A stretch of 64,000 nucleotides of DNA from DASYLJ01 sp964432595 (lineage in GTDB: Bacteria > Desulfobacterota > Binatia > DP-6). Where the stretch lies: the NCBI GenBank assembly GCA_964432595.1, contig CAYSOF010000014.1, positions 108,613-172,612 of the forward strand, given 5' to 3'. This document shows, one piece after another, positions 46,500 to 57,906 of the stretch. Positions within the stretch are counted from its first letter, which is position 1, and the number at the start of each line of letters is the position of its first letter. Under the pieces are notes generated by a model that did not search any database, was not told the origin of the DNA, and saw nothing but the letters and a program-made list of their open reading frames with translations. The position numbers and the translations under genes are program-made.

Positions 46500-47410
46500 A
46501 GCACGATCTGCTCCGCATCGCCGACCTCACCACCACCGAGATTCAGGAGATTCTGGCACTCGCGAACCGGCTCAAGCGCGACCTGAAGGCGGGCACGCCG
46601 CATCCGCTGCTGGCGGGGCGCACGCTCGCGATGATCTTCGAGAAGCCCAGCCTCCGGACGCGCGTCACGTTCGAGGTCGGGATGGTGCAGCTCGGCGGCG
46701 CGGCGATCCACCTCGCGCCCGGCGACATCCGCCTCGGCGAGCGCGAGCCGGCGCGCGACATCGCGCGCAACCTCGAGCGTTGGGTCGACCTCATCATGGC
46801 GCGCGTGTTCCTCCATCAGAGCGTCAGCGACCTCGCGGCGGCGTCGTGCATCCCCGTCATCAACGGCCTGTCCGATCTCCACCACCCGTGTCAGGTGCTC
46901 TCCGACTGCTTCACGCTGCTCGAGCATCGCAGCGGCATCCGCGGGCTGCGCGTCGCGTTCATCGGGGACGGCAACAACATGGTGCACTCGTGGATGGACG
47001 CGGCGTCGAAGCTCGACTTCCAGCTCGTCCTCGCCTGCCCGCCCGGCTACGAGCCCGATCCCGCCATCACGAAGGACGCCGGCGACCACGTCGTCGTGAC
47101 GCACGACGCCGCCGAGGCGGCGCGCGGCGCGGACGTCGTCTACACCGACGTGTGGACCAGCATGGGGCAGGAGGCGGAGGCGGACGAGCGGCGCGACGTC
47201 TTCGAGCCGTACCGCATCGACGAGCAGCTCGTCGGGCTGGCGAAGAAGGACGCGCTGGTCATGCATTGTCTGCCGGCGCATCGGGGCGAGGAGATCACCG
47301 ACGCGGTGCTCGAGGGACCGCAGTCGGTGGTGTTCGATCAGGCGGAGAATCGGCTGCACGTGCAGAAGGCGATCATGGTGTGGCTGCTGGAGGCGGGACG
47401 GGCTGCCTAG
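46496..47410 (+). CDS. argF: Ornithine carbamoyltransferase
   Basis: A 304-residue transcarbamylase that makes citrulline from ornithine and carbamoyl phosphate. Carbamoyl-phosphate loop FEKPSLRTR (with Leu at the position often Thr), HHPCQVLSD, and the ornithine loop HCLPAHRGEE are all in place, plus FIGDGNNMVHSW. It is the last gene in the argBDF unit; argG and argH follow after a 2.7-kb interruption. Confidence 0.94.
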   Translation: MKHDLLRIADLTTTEIQEILALANRLKRDLKAGTPHPLLAGRTLAMIFEKPSLRTRVTFEVGMVQLGGAAIHLAPGDIRLGEREPARDIARNLERWVDLIMARVFLHQSVSDLAAASCIPVINGLSDLHHPCQVLSDCFTLLEHRSGIRGLRVAFIGDGNNMVHSWMDAASKLDFQLVLACPPGYEPDPAITKDAGDHVVVTHDAAEAARGADVVYTDVWTSMGQEAEADERRDVFEPYRIDEQLVGLAKKDALVMHCLPAHRGEEITDAVLEGPQSVVFDQAENRLHVQKAIMVWLLEAGRAA

Positions 47411-47414
47411 TGCG

Positions 47415-47560
47415 CGCTGGTGGGCGCGGCGTCGGGGTCGGGGGGCGTCCGGCTGCGCGCGGCACTCGCACGGCACCCCGCCGCCCCGTTTCCCCGCCGC
47501 GCGTGCTCCCGACGCTGCTCGCCCGGACGCCCCCCGGCCCCGACGCCACACCCACCAGCG
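47415..47560. repeat. Long inverted repeat (38-nt arms) between argF and the glycosyltransferase
   Basis: Arms 47415-47452 and 47523-47560 are complementary at 35 of 38 positions, with a 70-nt spacer. Starting 5 nt after the argF stop, it could terminate the argBDF transcript or be a small palindromic element. It fills the 177-nt gap that also contains the dispersed repeat at 47449-47507. Confidence 0.65.
47449..47507 (+). repeat. Dispersed 59-nt repeat, copy A
   Basis: Matches the stretch 63915-63973 at 48 of 59 positions without gaps, and 27 of the first 29. Both copies lie in the same orientation, 39-40 nt after a stop codon (argF here, the crotonyl-CoA reductase gene there). Confidence 0.5.
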
Positions 47561-47587
47561 AGATCTAGCCGTCCCACCTCCTCGCTG

Positions 47588-49138
47588 ATGGGCGTCTCCG
47601 GTCTGCGACAGCTCTCTCCCGTCGAACGTACCGTCCTCGCGCTCATCACCGTCGCCGGTGCCGGTTTGCGGCTTTGGTATCAGTGGGGGCGGCCGTTCGT
47701 GGGGGACGAGGTCGGGACCATCATCTGGGCCAAGCGGGACTACGGGTTCATCTTCACCAGCATCGTCGAGCCGTGGTTGCAGATGAATGCGTTCGTCGCG
47801 ATGACCAAAGGGCTCGCGGAGGCGTCGGGGTGGAATCCGTGGGTCATGAACCTGCCGACGCTCGTGGCCGGCGTCGCGCTGGTGCCGCTCGTCGCGGGGG
47901 TCGCGCTGCGGGTGGCGACGCCGGCGGTCGCGCTCGTCGCGGCGGCGCTCGCCGCCGGCAATCCGTACCTGCTCCTCTGGAGCGTCACGATGCGCGCGTA
48001 CGCGCTGCTGCTCGTCGGGCTGCTCATCGCGCTGATGGGCGCGCTCGACTGGACGCGGGCGGGACGCTGGCGCGACGGCGTCGTGTGCGCCGCCGGGCTC
48101 GCGCTCGCGCTGCTCATGCATCCGAACGCGATCTACTCCGCCGTCGCCCTGGTTCCGGTCGTCGCCGTGCCGTGGTGGCGCGAGCGGCGCGCGCCCACGT
48201 CGCTCCTCGTGCCGCTGGCGGCGGCGGCCGTCGTGGTCGCGCTCTTCTACTGGCCCCTGCTGCCGGGGCTGCGGGCGTACTCGCAGCGCGGCGCCGCGAC
48301 GCCGCCGACCACGATGATGTGGGTGCCGTGGGCCTTCGGCGAGTGGTTCGGGTCGGGATGGCTCGGCCTGCCCTCGCTCGCCGTGCTCGCGCTCGGGCTG
48401 CGCGTGCCGCGACTCCGTCCGCTCTTCTGGATGATCGTCGTCCCGCCGGTGCTCGCGTCGTGGGCCGGCCTGTCGGGCTTTCCCTGGGCGATGGCGCGCT
48501 ACCTCGTCGCCATCGTGCCGCCGTTGTTCGTCGTCATGGCGGCGGGCGTCGCGACGTTGCCCCGCCCGGCGCGGCTCCTCGCCGTCGTCGTGCTCCTCGC
48601 GACGTGGGTTCCGCAGATCGCGGCGATGGACCGCGAGAAGCGGCGCTACCCCTGGCCCCGCGCGGCGGCGTACATCGCGGCGACCACGACGTCCGCGGAC
48701 GTGCTGGTCGCCGCCGACGATTCGAACGCCCACACCGCGCTGCACACGACGGCGTCGCTGCCGGCCGACGGCGCGGCGTTCGGCACCGTCGCGGCGTTCC
48801 TCGCCTCGACGCCGCCGGCGCGGCTCGTCGTCGTCCAGGCGGGCGAGCCGATTCCGGCACGCACGCGCCAGCGGCGCTTCCGGCACATCCAGGTCCTCAC
48901 CTACGCCGGCGACGCGCGCGCGGACGTCGCCGCCCGGGCGCTCGACGACCTCGAACGCTGGCTCGGCGACCGCATCGACCCCGCGCTCACCGGGCCCTAC
49001 AAGCTAGTGCTCGAGCTGCGCACCGCGCTCGGCCGCGGCGATCCCGACGGCCGCTGGACGCGCGCGTACTACGAGTGCCGCATGCGGACTCTGAAGCAGC
49101 GCTTCCTGCCGCCGCAGTATCTCGGCGTCGCCCGTTAG
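47588..49138 (+). CDS. Polytopic GT39-like glycosyltransferase
   Basis: A 516-residue membrane protein with about 10 helices followed by a soluble C-terminal region of about 150 residues. The first periplasmic loop holds PFVGDEVGTIIW, the Asp-Glu signature at the catalytic position of PMT/ArnT-type GT-C enzymes. It uses a polyprenyl-phosphate sugar to modify a lipid, protein or polymer outside the inner membrane. The ATG at 47588 is preferred to upstream starts, which extend into the repeat DNA. It sits between argF and argG and converges with the next membrane protein. Confidence 0.75.
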   Translation: MGVSGLRQLSPVERTVLALITVAGAGLRLWYQWGRPFVGDEVGTIIWAKRDYGFIFTSIVEPWLQMNAFVAMTKGLAEASGWNPWVMNLPTLVAGVALVPLVAGVALRVATPAVALVAAALAAGNPYLLLWSVTMRAYALLLVGLLIALMGALDWTRAGRWRDGVVCAAGLALALLMHPNAIYSAVALVPVVAVPWWRERRAPTSLLVPLAAAAVVVALFYWPLLPGLRAYSQRGAATPPTTMMWVPWAFGEWFGSGWLGLPSLAVLALGLRVPRLRPLFWMIVVPPVLASWAGLSGFPWAMARYLVAIVPPLFVVMAAGVATLPRPARLLAVVVLLATWVPQIAAMDREKRRYPWPRAAAYIAATTTSADVLVAADDSNAHTALHTTASLPADGAAFGTVAAFLASTPPARLVVVQAGEPIPARTRQRRFRHIQVLTYAGDARADVAARALDDLERWLGDRIDPALTGPYKLVLELRTALGRGDPDGRWTRAYYECRMRTLKQRFLPPQYLGVAR

Positions 49139-50040
49139 GCCGCTTCGATCTCGCCGACGACGGCGAGCCCGTCGGCCTCGACGCGGGCGCGGAAGCACAC
49201 CTCGGTCGGGCAATCGGGGCCGAGCTGCGCGCGCAGCTCGATCACGGGCGCCGCCGCCCAGAAATCGGCGGCGGTCGTCGACAGCAGACCCGGCTCGCGG
49301 CCCGGACGACCGATGCCCAGGCCGTCGACCGACGGGGTGACGACGGCCTCGCCCCACGGCACGATGTCGCGGCCACGGTGGCTGAAGAGCTCCACGCCGC
49401 GCTCGCTGATCGTCACCGTGGCGCTGCGCGCGGAGAGCCATGCCAGCAGCCGCTCGCCCAGCACGAGCGCGACGACGACGGCCGCCGCCTCGATGCGCGT
49501 CATCACGATCGCCGCCAGCCCGAGCGGCACCCAGCCCCACCACGCCAGCGCGCTCATCGGCGGATCGAGGGCCGGCCGCAGCGCGATCGCGCCCGCTTCG
49601 AGCCGCGTCCACAGCTGCGCAGCGAGCGACGGCACCACGCGCACCATCACCGCTCCCCAGCCGCGCGCGCCGCGCAGCCCCTCGAGCGGAATGCGCGCGG
49701 CACGCCCGGGACCGGTGACCACGAGGTACTGGCGGTCCTGCGTGAGGCCCTCGACCTCCGTCCAGCGCATCCGGCGCACGACGCGCCCCGGCCCCATCAC
49801 CGTGAGCTCCGTCTCGTCGAGATGGAAACGGCGCAGGCAATCGAGGGGCGACGGCAGATGCCTCGCGAGCAGCCAGCCGCCCGCCGCCACCGGGACCAGC
49901 GCGCCCGCGGTGCCGACGGCGTCGGCGCACAGCGCTGCGAGCAGCGGCACACCGACGACCCACGTGAGCCAGGCGATCCCGAGCGACGGGGCCGCGCCCC
50001 GGAACGTGCGCCACAGAATTGACTCGCCGTGCTCCCGCAT
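49135..50040 (-). CDS. Two-block membrane protein of unknown function
   Basis: A 301-residue protein with two helices at about 18-60 (WLTWVVGVPLLAALC and VPVAAGGWLLA) and two at about 160-200 (WWGWVPLGLAAIVM, AAAVVVALVLGERLL). The stretches between and after are beta-rich (YLVVTGPGRAARIPLEGL; TVTISERGVELFS) and resemble PH-like or bPH domains, so it may be a membrane-linked scaffold. Overlaps the convergent glycosyltransferase stop by 4 nt. The start at 50040 is preferred over an upstream ATG within the argG leader. Confidence 0.5.
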   Translation of the reverse strand: MREHGESILWRTFRGAAPSLGIAWLTWVVGVPLLAALCADAVGTAGALVPVAAGGWLLARHLPSPLDCLRRFHLDETELTVMGPGRVVRRMRWTEVEGLTQDRQYLVVTGPGRAARIPLEGLRGARGWGAVMVRVVPSLAAQLWTRLEAGAIALRPALDPPMSALAWWGWVPLGLAAIVMTRIEAAAVVVALVLGERLLAWLSARSATVTISERGVELFSHRGRDIVPWGEAVVTPSVDGLGIGRPGREPGLLSTTAADFWAAAPVIELRAQLGPDCPTEVCFRARVEADGLAVVGEIEAA

Positions 50041-50146
50041 CACCCTCGTCCTCACCGTCAGCAACGCTCCACCCGCGTATGTCGGCACGCCTGCGCCACG
50101 GCTTGAGCGCGCTCCGCCTTGCTGGTCCGGTTTTGGACCCTGTGGT

Positions 50147-50152
50147 AGGAGG
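50147..50152 (+). promoter_or_regulatory. Strong ribosome binding site of argG
   Basis: AGGAGG sits 9 nt upstream of the argG ATG. It fixes the start at 50162, in contrast to the many coupled genes here, and shows that argG begins its own transcription-translation unit in the 50041-50161 gap. Confidence 0.6.
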
Positions 50153-50161
50153 CAGGCCGTC

Positions 50162-52766
<2,605 letters not shown>

Positions 52767-52770
<4 letters not shown>

Positions 52771-53225
52771 CGCGACGGCTGCTCGTCACCACGGCGCTCG
52801 TGTCGGTGCTCGCGTGCGGGCTCAAGAACAGCCCGCGGCCGCCGCAGGCCGTCCAACCGGAGCCGCCGACGAACCTCGCGGCGCGCTCGGTGGTCGAGGG
52901 CGTCGAGCTCACGTGGCGCCGCCCGACACGCTACTCCGGCGGCGATCGCATGAACGACCTCGACTACATGGCGGTGGAGCGCGCGCCCGCGGACGGCTCG
53001 GCCGGATTCGTCGAGGTGGGCCGCGTCGTCGTCACCGACCGCGATCGCTTCCGGCAGGAGCGACGCATGTCGTGGATCGACACCAACGCGCCGGTGGGCT
53101 CGCGGTTCCTGTATCGCGTGTACGCGGAGACGCTGGACGACTACCGCAGCACGCCGGCGGGGCCCATCGCCGTGACGGTCGGATCGGCCGGCGGCCAAGC
53201 CGAGCCCGAGAATCCCGCGGATTGA
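52767..53225 (+). CDS. Small lipoprotein between argH and dapF (LptM-like start)
   Basis: A 152-residue protein with a lipoprotein signal ending in VLAC (Cys17), directly followed by GLKNSPRPP, similar to the CGxKGPLxxP start of LptM/YifL lipoproteins that lie before lysA-dapF in many Proteobacteria. The rest has a fibronectin-III-like look (PTNLAARSVVEGVELTWRRP). In related genomes a lysA gene comes next; here dapF follows after 54 nt. Probable role: outer-membrane lipoprotein, perhaps in LPS transport assembly. Confidence 0.75.
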
Positions 53226-53279
53226 CCCGCTCGCGACGTTGACCCCGTGTCGGGCGGGCGTCATACCGGTCGAACGGCA

Positions 53280-54122
53280 ATGGCCACGCTCTCTTTCGTC
53301 AAGCTGCACGGCACCGCGAACGACTTCGTCTACGTCGATGCGCGCCGCGGCATTCCCGGCGATCCGGCCGCGCTCGCGCGCCGGCTCTGCGATCGGCATC
53401 GCGGCATCGGCGCCGACGGGCTGATCCTCCTGCGCGACGCCGACGCGCGCGACGCCGACTGCCGCATGGAGATCATCAACGCCGACGGCAGCACGGCCGA
53501 GATGTGCGGCAACGGCATCCGCGGCTTCGCGAAGTACGTCCTCGACCGCGGCCTCGCGACGCGCGAGCCGTTGCGGGTCGAGACGGGTGCGGGCGTGCTC
53601 TCGATCGAGACCGAACGCCAGGGCGGTCGCGTGGTGCGCGTCGCCGTCGACATGGGCCGGCCCGAGTGGGACGGCCGCCGCATCCCGGTCGACGCCGACG
53701 GCGAGATCGTCGAGCGGGCGCTCGAGGTCGCGGGGCGCGAGTACCGCGTCACCTGCGTGTCCATGGGCAACCCGCACTGCGTGGTGTTCCTCGACGACGT
53801 CGCGGGCCTCGACCTGCCGGCCATCGGCCCGCGCTTCGAGCGGCATCCGTTCTTCCCGAAGCGCGTGAACACGGAGTTCATCCGCGTCGTCGACCGCGGG
53901 CATCTGGAGATGCGCGTGTGGGAGCGCGGCGCGGCCGAGACGCTCGCATGCGGCACCGGCGCGTGCGCGGCCGCCGTCGCCGCGGCGCGCACCGGACGCG
54001 CGGATCGGGCCGTACGGGTGACGCTGCCGGGCGGCGACCTCGCGATCGAGTGGCTGGCGAACGACCACGTGCGAATGACCGGCGACGCCGTCGAAGTCTT
54101 CCAGGGACAGGTAGAGGTGTAG
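53280..54122 (+). CDS. dapF: Diaminopimelate epimerase
   Basis: A 280-residue PLP-independent epimerase converting LL- to meso-diaminopimelate for lysine and peptidoglycan. The catalytic pair is Cys76 in EMCGNGIRG and Cys224 in LACGTGAC. The N-terminal KLHGTANDFVYVD is typical. I chose the ATG at 53280; an upstream GTG at 53247 would add 11 residues. It is followed after 3 nt by dapA. Confidence 0.95.
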   Translation: MATLSFVKLHGTANDFVYVDARRGIPGDPAALARRLCDRHRGIGADGLILLRDADARDADCRMEIINADGSTAEMCGNGIRGFAKYVLDRGLATREPLRVETGAGVLSIETERQGGRVVRVAVDMGRPEWDGRRIPVDADGEIVERALEVAGREYRVTCVSMGNPHCVVFLDDVAGLDLPAIGPRFERHPFFPKRVNTEFIRVVDRGHLEMRVWERGAAETLACGTGACAAAVAAARTGRADRAVRVTLPGGDLAIEWLANDHVRMTGDAVEVFQGQVEV

Positions 54123-54125
54123 GCC

Positions 54126-54998
54126 ATGTGGACCGGATGTCTGACGGCGTTGATCACGCCCTTCCGCAACGGCGCCGTCGACTACGACGCGCTCGGGGCG
54201 ATCGTCGAGTCGCAGATCGCGGGCGGCGTCGACGGGCTCGTTCCATGCGGCTCGACCGGGGAATCGGCGACGCTGACGCACGACGAGCACGCGGAGGTCG
54301 TCCGTCGGGTGGTGCAGATGGCGAAGGGCCGCGTGCCCGTGATCGCCGGCACCGGCTCGAACTCCACGGCCGAGGCCATCCGCCTGACGCGCGCCGCCGA
54401 GGAAGTCGGCGCGAGCGGCGCGCTGCTGATCTCGCCCTACTACAACAAGCCGACGCAGGACGGCATCTACCGCCACTACGCGGCCGTCGCCGAGGCGTCG
54501 AAGCTGCCGCTGATCGTCTACAACATCCCGGGACGGACGGCGTCGCTCATCACGGCCGAGACGATGGCGCGCCTCTCGCGCATCCCGACCGTCGTCGGGG
54601 TGAAGGAAGCGACCGGGTCGATGCAGCAGGTGTTCGACACCATCGCGCAGTGCGAGCCGGACTTCGCGGTGTGGTCCGGCGATGACGTGATGACGCTGCC
54701 GATCATGGCGGCCGGCGGCGTCGGCGTGATCTCGGTGACGTCGAACGTCGTGCCGCATCGCTTCGCGGAGCTGACCAAGGCGCTGCTCGCCGGCGACGTC
54801 GCCCGCGGACGCACGCTGATGCGGAACCTGCTGCCGCTCGTGAACTCGCTGTTCCTCGAGATCAATCCCATCCCCGTGAAGACGGCGATGTCGATGATGG
54901 GCACGTGCGCCGACGAGTTCCGGCTCCCGCTCACGCCGATGAGCGCGGCGCCGCGCGAGAAGCTCGCCGCCGTCCTGCGCGACTATGACCTCGCCTGA
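54126..54998 (+). CDS. dapA: 4-hydroxy-tetrahydrodipicolinate synthase
   Basis: A 290-residue aldolase-fold enzyme that condenses pyruvate with aspartate semialdehyde. The Schiff-base Lys is K160 in GVKEATGS; the catalytic Tyr is in SPYYNKPTQ; the GSTGESATL loop is present. It shares an operon with dapF and dapB; it overlaps dapB by 14 nt. Confidence 0.96.
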   Translation: MWTGCLTALITPFRNGAVDYDALGAIVESQIAGGVDGLVPCGSTGESATLTHDEHAEVVRRVVQMAKGRVPVIAGTGSNSTAEAIRLTRAAEEVGASGALLISPYYNKPTQDGIYRHYAAVAEASKLPLIVYNIPGRTASLITAETMARLSRIPTVVGVKEATGSMQQVFDTIAQCEPDFAVWSGDDVMTLPIMAAGGVGVISVTSNVVPHRFAELTKALLAGDVARGRTLMRNLLPLVNSLFLEINPIPVKTAMSMMGTCADEFRLPLTPMSAAPREKLAAVLRDYDLA

Positions 54999-55803
54999 GC
55001 CGACGCCGATCGTCGTCTGCGGCGCGGCCGGGCGCATGGGACGGCTGCTGGTGTCGCTCGGTCGCGACGACGCGGGGCTGCGGGTCGTCGGCGCCGTCGA
55101 GGCGCCCGGCCATCCTCGCCTCGGCGAGGACGCCGGCGTGCTCGCCGGCGGCGCGCCGCTCGGGGTGCCCGTCGTCGCCGACCTCGCCGCGATCTGCCGT
55201 CCGGCGGACGTCGTCATCGACTTCACCGGCGTGCCCGCGGCGACGCTGGCGCATGCACGGATCGCCGCCGAGCGCGGCGCCGGCCTGGTGATCGGCACGA
55301 CCGGCTTCACGGCCGCCGAGGACGCCGAGCTGCGCGCGCTCGCCGTGCGCACGCGGTCGGTCATCGCGGCGAACTTCAGCGTCGGCGTCACCGCGCTGAT
55401 CGAGCTGGTGTCGCAGGCCGCCCGCCTGCTCGACGCCAGCTTCGAAGGCGAGATCGTCGAGCTGCACCATCATGCGAAGAAGGACGCCCCGAGCGGCACC
55501 GCATTGGCGCTCGGCCGCGCGCTCGCCGCGGCACGCGGGCTCGACTTCGCGTCGGCCGCGGTCCTGGCCCGGGAGGGACAGGTCGGGGCGCGCCGGCCCG
55601 ACGAGATCGGCATCGTCGCGCTGCGCGCCGGTGACGCCGTCGGCGACCATACCGTCGTCTTCGGCGGCCTCGGCGAGCGCATCGAGCTGATCCACCGGGC
55701 ACAGAGCCGCGATTGCCTCGTCCGCGGCGCCTTGCGCGCCGCCGGCTGGGTCGGCGGCCGGGCGCCCGGCATCTACGCGATGCGCGACGTCCTCGGCCTC
55801 TAG
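54985..55803 (+). CDS. dapB: 4-hydroxy-tetrahydrodipicolinate reductase
   Basis: A 272-residue NAD(P)H-dependent reductase. GAAGRMGRLL binds the cofactor; ELHHHAKKDAPSGTA is the substrate-binding signature with catalytic Lys. Length is standard. Last gene in the arg/dap region; no clear terminator follows within the 100-nt gap. Confidence 0.96.
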   Translation: MTSPEPTPIVVCGAAGRMGRLLVSLGRDDAGLRVVGAVEAPGHPRLGEDAGVLAGGAPLGVPVVADLAAICRPADVVIDFTGVPAATLAHARIAAERGAGLVIGTTGFTAAEDAELRALAVRTRSVIAANFSVGVTALIELVSQAARLLDASFEGEIVELHHHAKKDAPSGTALALGRALAAARGLDFASAAVLAREGQVGARRPDEIGIVALRAGDAVGDHTVVFGGLGERIELIHRAQSRDCLVRGALRAAGWVGGRAPGIYAMRDVLGL

Positions 55804-55906
55804 TCCCGAGCCTTTTCGTCTAACGCGGGTGCTTTAGCCGTCGATTTCGACCGCTGGGCACATTGGGCCTTGCGCGCGGGTGGCGGTCCGGTGGTAGGGC
55901 CGATCC

Positions 55907-57250
55907 ATGCGAACCGCCGGCCTGGCCGCCCTCCTGCTCCTCGCCACCCTCGCCCCCGCCCGGGCGCAGGACGCCTGCCTCACCGGGGCGTCGTCGCTCG
56001 CCGACCAGCGCGCGCTCGCGACGCTGCGGACGAACACCGAAGCGGCGTGTCCGTGCGACGGCGGCTTCACCAAGAAGGCGTGGCTGCGATGCGCCAAGAA
56101 CACGCTCCTGGCGGCGCAGGCCAGCTCGACGATCCGGCGCGAGTGCGTGCGCATCGCCAAGGCGACGAACAAGGGCGCGACGTGCGGCGGCTCACAGGTG
56201 GCCTGCGGCCGGGTCGCCACGCGGGACGACCAGCCGAGCTGCAAGCTCACCCGCGCCGACCGCTGCACCGACACGGCGAAGATCGACGCGACGCCCTGCA
56301 CGGGCGCCGAGTTCTGCGCCGACGTCGTCACCTGGAGCGCCGGCACCTGCGAGGACGTGCGCGTCCGCGGGCCGTTCGAGTCCGGCTTCCGGCTGATGCC
56401 GTGGGAGAAGGACTCCGTCGTCTCGCCGGGCACGCCGCGCCCGCTTCCGACCGCCGTCTGGTACCCGACGGCGCCGGGCAGCGGCCCGCTGGCGCCCGAC
56501 TCGAAGGGCGTCGTCGATGCGCCGCTCGACCCGAGCGGCGGCCCCTACCCGGTCGTCCTGTTCTCGCACGGCTCGTGCGGCTATCCGCTGCAGAGCACGT
56601 TCTTGACGCCCCTCCTGGCGTCGCGCGGCTACATCGTCGTCGCGCCGCCGCATCCGGGCAACACGCTGAGCGAGTTCCCGACCTGCAGCAGTCCCGCGGC
56701 CCAGCTGGCGTCGTTCCAGGAACGCCCGCAGGACATGATCTTCGTCCTGGACCAGATCCTGGCGGCGAACGCCGATCCCGGATCGCCGTTCTTCGGCGCC
56801 GTCGACACCACGCGCATCGCGATGACCGGCCACTCGTTCGGCGGGCTGACGACGTTCATCGTGCAGGCCCTCGAGCCGCGCATCGACGCGGCGGTCGCGA
56901 TGGCGGCGGCCGCGCAGCCCGCCCAGCAGTTCACCGTGCCGTCGCTCGTGATCCTCGGCGAGATCGACAGCCGCGTCAGCAACCCGAACAACCGCTCGGC
57001 ATGGACGAACTCGGTCGCGCCCAAGTACCTGGTCGAGGTGCAGGACGCCGGCCACTACGTGTTCTCCGACCTGTGCTTCCCCGCCCCCGACTGCGCCCCG
57101 CCGGCGACCCTGACCCAGGACGAGGCCCACGCCCTGGCGCTGCGCTACATCGTGCCGTTCATCGAGCGGCACCTCGGCGGCGACGAGCGGTTCGCGTCGT
57201 TCTTCACGCTGCCCGCACCCACGGGCGTGCTCTTCGAGGCACAGCTGTGA
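55907..57250 (+). CDS. Secreted alpha/beta hydrolase with an N-terminal Cys-rich domain
   Basis: A 447-residue exported protein (signal peptide up to ARAQ, residue 21). Residues about 22-150 hold at least ten cysteines (CPCDGGF, KKAWLRCAKN, CGGSQVACG), a disulfide domain of unknown type. The hydrolase domain has VVLFSHGSCGYP (oxyanion), nucleophile Ser in GHSFGG at about residue 310, an acid in GEIDSRV, and His in DAGHYVF. It resembles PAF-acetylhydrolase/dienelactone hydrolase-like or polyester hydrolase proteins; the substrate is unknown. Alone between dapB and folK. Confidence 0.82.
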   Translation: MRTAGLAALLLLATLAPARAQDACLTGASSLADQRALATLRTNTEAACPCDGGFTKKAWLRCAKNTLLAAQASSTIRRECVRIAKATNKGATCGGSQVACGRVATRDDQPSCKLTRADRCTDTAKIDATPCTGAEFCADVVTWSAGTCEDVRVRGPFESGFRLMPWEKDSVVSPGTPRPLPTAVWYPTAPGSGPLAPDSKGVVDAPLDPSGGPYPVVLFSHGSCGYPLQSTFLTPLLASRGYIVVAPPHPGNTLSEFPTCSSPAAQLASFQERPQDMIFVLDQILAANADPGSPFFGAVDTTRIAMTGHSFGGLTTFIVQALEPRIDAAVAMAAAAQPAQQFTVPSLVILGEIDSRVSNPNNRSAWTNSVAPKYLVEVQDAGHYVFSDLCFPAPDCAPPATLTQDEAHALALRYIVPFIERHLGGDERFASFFTLPAPTGVLFEAQL

Positions 57251-57408
57251 GACGACATCGCAACCATTGTTTGTAAAGCTTCGCCAAGTCGGTTAGAAGC
57301 GGCCCCGAATGAGGTCGCCGTCCGCGGTGAGCGCAGCGAAAGTCCAACAAATCCCGGTCTGTACACGCGGATCGACGGACTGAGACCGGACGGTACCCGA
57401 GCGACGGC

Positions 57409-57906
57409 ATGCCTCATCGGGTCCACATCGGCATCGGATCGAACCTCGGCGACCGCAAGGCCAACGCCCTGGAAGCCATGGACCGCGTGTCGGAGCTGCC
57501 CGACACCCGCATCGTCCGCGCCTCGTCGCTCTACGAGAGCGAGCCGCTCGGCGACGCGAAGACCTGGTTCGTGAACAGCGTCATCGAGCTCGAGACCGAG
57601 ATGCTGCCTGACGCCCTCTTGAAGAAGCTGAAGGCGATCGAGGAGGCGATGGGCCGCAAGCGCGTCAAGGGCAAGCGCTGGGGCTCGCGGATCATCGACC
57701 TCGACATCCTGCTCTACGACCAGGACGTCGTGTCGAAGAAGACGCTCAAGATTCCGCACCCCGAGATGCACAAGCGCCGCTTCGTGCTGCTGCCGCTGGC
57801 GGAGCTGGCGCCGCAGGTGATCCATCCGCAGCTCGGCCAGTCGATCTCCACGCTGCTGGCCACCGTGAAGGACACCAAACGCGTCACCTTGCTGCCGCGC
57901 GGCTGA
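57409..57906 (+). CDS. folK: 6-hydroxymethyl-7,8-dihydropterin pyrophosphokinase
   Basis: A 165-residue folate enzyme. The N-terminus IGIGSNLGDRKANALEA is the family signature; SRIIDLDILLYD holds the magnesium-binding aspartates, and IPHPEMHKRRFVLLPLAEL completes it. The length is typical. There is a 158-nt gap upstream with an AT-rich patch at 57266-57300. The stop overlaps the presumed CTG start of the next gene. Confidence 0.95.
   Translation: MPHRVHIGIGSNLGDRKANALEAMDRVSELPDTRIVRASSLYESEPLGDAKTWFVNSVIELETEMLPDALLKKLKAIEEAMGRKRVKGKRWGSRIIDLDILLYDQDVVSKKTLKIPHPEMHKRRFVLLPLAELAPQVIHPQLGQSISTLLATVKDTKRVTLLPRG

Noticed and set aside
46640..46670. Leu in the argF motif SLRTR as a sign of a different transcarbamylase
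   Set aside because: The ornithine loop and HHPCQ motif are standard, and Leu at this position is also known in ornithine carbamoyltransferases.
57266..57298. Possible promoter (TTGTTT, 19-nt spacer, GTTAGA) upstream of folK
   Set aside because: Weak -10 match and too long a spacer; only the higher AT content supports it.
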